The notes under the pieces were generated by a model. It was not told the DNA's origin. It saw nothing but the letters and a program-made list of their open reading frames with translations, and made no database searches. The position numbers and the translations under genes were made by a program. Shown here in pieces: positions 62,670 through 64,000 of a DNA stretch of 64,000 nucleotides. Origin of the DNA: Pelecanus crispus (taxonomy: Eukaryota > Chordata > Aves > Pelecaniformes > Pelecanidae); NCBI RefSeq assembly GCF_030463565.1, contig NC_134644.1, positions 153,165,967 through 153,229,966 of the forward strand, written 5' to 3'. Positions within the stretch are counted from its first letter, which is position 1; every line of letters starts with the position of its first letter.

Positions 62670-64000
62670 AAAAGACCAAATGAATCTTTGGATAAGGTTG
62701 AGATGGTCTAGGTCCACAGGGACCTGTGTTTTGCACCCATCTTATGGAATTTCAGTTTTAAAACTTAAAAATAGGATCAGTGGCTAATCAGCAGTATTTT
62801 GGAAACGTGTGCAAAAGAAGCCACAGGAGATAGTCTGCTCTCCACCACAGAGAGCTCTGGGTTGCATTAATACCTGTTTTTTCAACTTGGGGTCTGCATT
62901 GTCTGGCACTTTAAGAAAGCCACGGAGGGTGTGTTCTTCTCTGTAAAAGCAATCAAACAGCTTGGAGCTTTTAGGACTACAGCACAAACCTCTTTGGGTT
63001 GAGCTACCAGAGGACATAATGGCAGAAGCAGGTTTGTCTTCTTCACATTTGCCAGACACTGAAGATAGAAGACACAGCAGAGGTTGTCCATTGGTTTCTG
63101 GGATGGTCAAGAACCTGATTAGTGGGCTTAGATGTTTCTAGGCATTTCTATCAGCCTTGACCCTCAACTGCCCCAAACCACTTAGCCTGGTTCTTTCCCA
63201 TCCCTACCTTCAAACACCTGTTCCTGCCTCTGTAGCCGTCTCTTCTGCAGGGCCAGTGCTTTATATGCCCTGTCAGTCTTCTAGCCCAGCCAAACTCTCC
63301 CTCCCACCTTGGATCCCCCACTTACTTTTTCTGATTTGTCTCTGAGAAGTTTCTAATCCTGGCCTCCCACACAAATTTCCTCACTTGGTCTTTCCCACTT
63401 TCACATAGCCGTAGACTGTATCGCTAGTGCAGATTGTCCTCTATCTTTGATGATTATGAGAGAGGTACTGTAGCATGTGCAGAAGTGAGAATGGTCATGA
63501 GAGCTGGAATACAGAGGAATCAGGTACTGTGGGTGCAAACAAGCTGGTTTTGAGGTGTAGGGGGATACGAGCAGACGTGAACAGTGCTTCAAATCTTGCA
63601 GTCTAAGGGAGCTTGCAGAAGTGGCAAAAATGGGCCTAATTATGTTGCTAAAACCATCATTGACTTCAATGAAACAAAACTGAGCCAATACTGAGTGCTT
63701 CACCTATTCAACTAACATTGGTGATGTGACCTTCATGTGTCACAAGAACATGTCAAGAGCATAAAGACATAGGAATGGCTTGACTAACATGGCACTAGAG
63801 ATTTAATGTAGAGCTAAAAATCCATCCAACATGCAGTGTACTCTTGATTTTCAGCCACAGCCAACTTCCTTCTTCAGTTTGCATAAGAACAGCAAACTCT
63901 ACTCTGTTCCTCTATAATATGCGCATGGTCCCAGGACAGCCATTGATTGATGTCTCCATTATCTGAATGAATAAAGGTTTATTTAAAACTTTCCAGTAGC
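62670..64000 (+). other. Presumed DCSTAMP 3'UTR and downstream flank
   Basis: Follows the DCSTAMP stop. No coding exon recognised on either strand, including none of the expected next gene, DPYS, which lies on the opposite strand in mammals. The 108-codon minus-strand frame at 62784-63110 has no familiar motif. The clearest AATAAA is at 63970-63975; whether the 3'UTR extends that far is unknown. Confidence 0.4.

Noticed and set aside
62784..63703. Candidate minus-strand DPYS exons after DCSTAMP
   Set aside because: The minus-strand frames here show no dihydropyrimidinase motif; DPYS probably begins beyond the window.

Overview
This is a vertebrate nuclear window, almost certainly from a bird. 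The evidence is a dozen or more 5'-truncated CR1 (chicken repeat 1) LINEs with the typical 3' tandem repeat of ATTCTATG type, solo LTRs of an avian ERVL-like family with 5-bp target duplications, short introns, and two genes that are adjacent in amniotes, RIMS2 then DCSTAMP (human 8q22.3 order), both on the + strand. The LTR family points to a non-galliform, probably neoavian, bird; that part is inference.

Layout. (1) 1-4140: the last five coding exons of RIMS2, encoding the C-terminal 232 residues with the C2B domain, followed by a repeat-free AT-rich presumed 3'UTR to about 6.8-6.97 kb, with several AATAAA signals, three clustered Pumilio-type elements and a G-run tract. (2) About 7-51.5 kb: a large intergenic region with no gene I can support. 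It holds CR1 fragments at about 7.0-7.65, 10.6-11.0, 14.1-14.6, 27.3-28.0, 29.0-29.4, 30.3-30.4, 40.8-43.0 (a nest of four insertions), 44.7-45.2 and 47.7 kb, a pentanucleotide microsatellite and some GC-rich patches. (3) 51503-62669: DCSTAMP, three coding exons giving a 476-residue multipass protein of myeloid cell fusion. Its two introns have been heavily invaded: three solo LTRs (one split by a CR1), a CR1 that is itself split by an LTR, and another CR1 fragment. (4) 62670-64000: probable DCSTAMP 3'UTR and flank; no exon of the expected next gene, DPYS, is recognisable.

The two genes do not form a pathway: RIMS2 is a presynaptic active-zone scaffold and DCSTAMP a fusion protein of osteoclasts and macrophages; they are only neighbours. 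The most unusual feature is a 775-bp stretch of CR1 sequence shared by two same-orientation copies 16.1 kb apart (40.9-41.9 kb and 57.0-57.8 kb). I count only 3 differences and no gaps, and the two share the same disabling stops, while the CR1 sequence on either side is clearly divergent. This looks like gene conversion or a local duplication. These direct repeats bracket the main DCSTAMP coding exon. No new gene system (defence, CRISPR, biosynthetic or similar) is visible. All calls come from reading the sequence; no database search was run.
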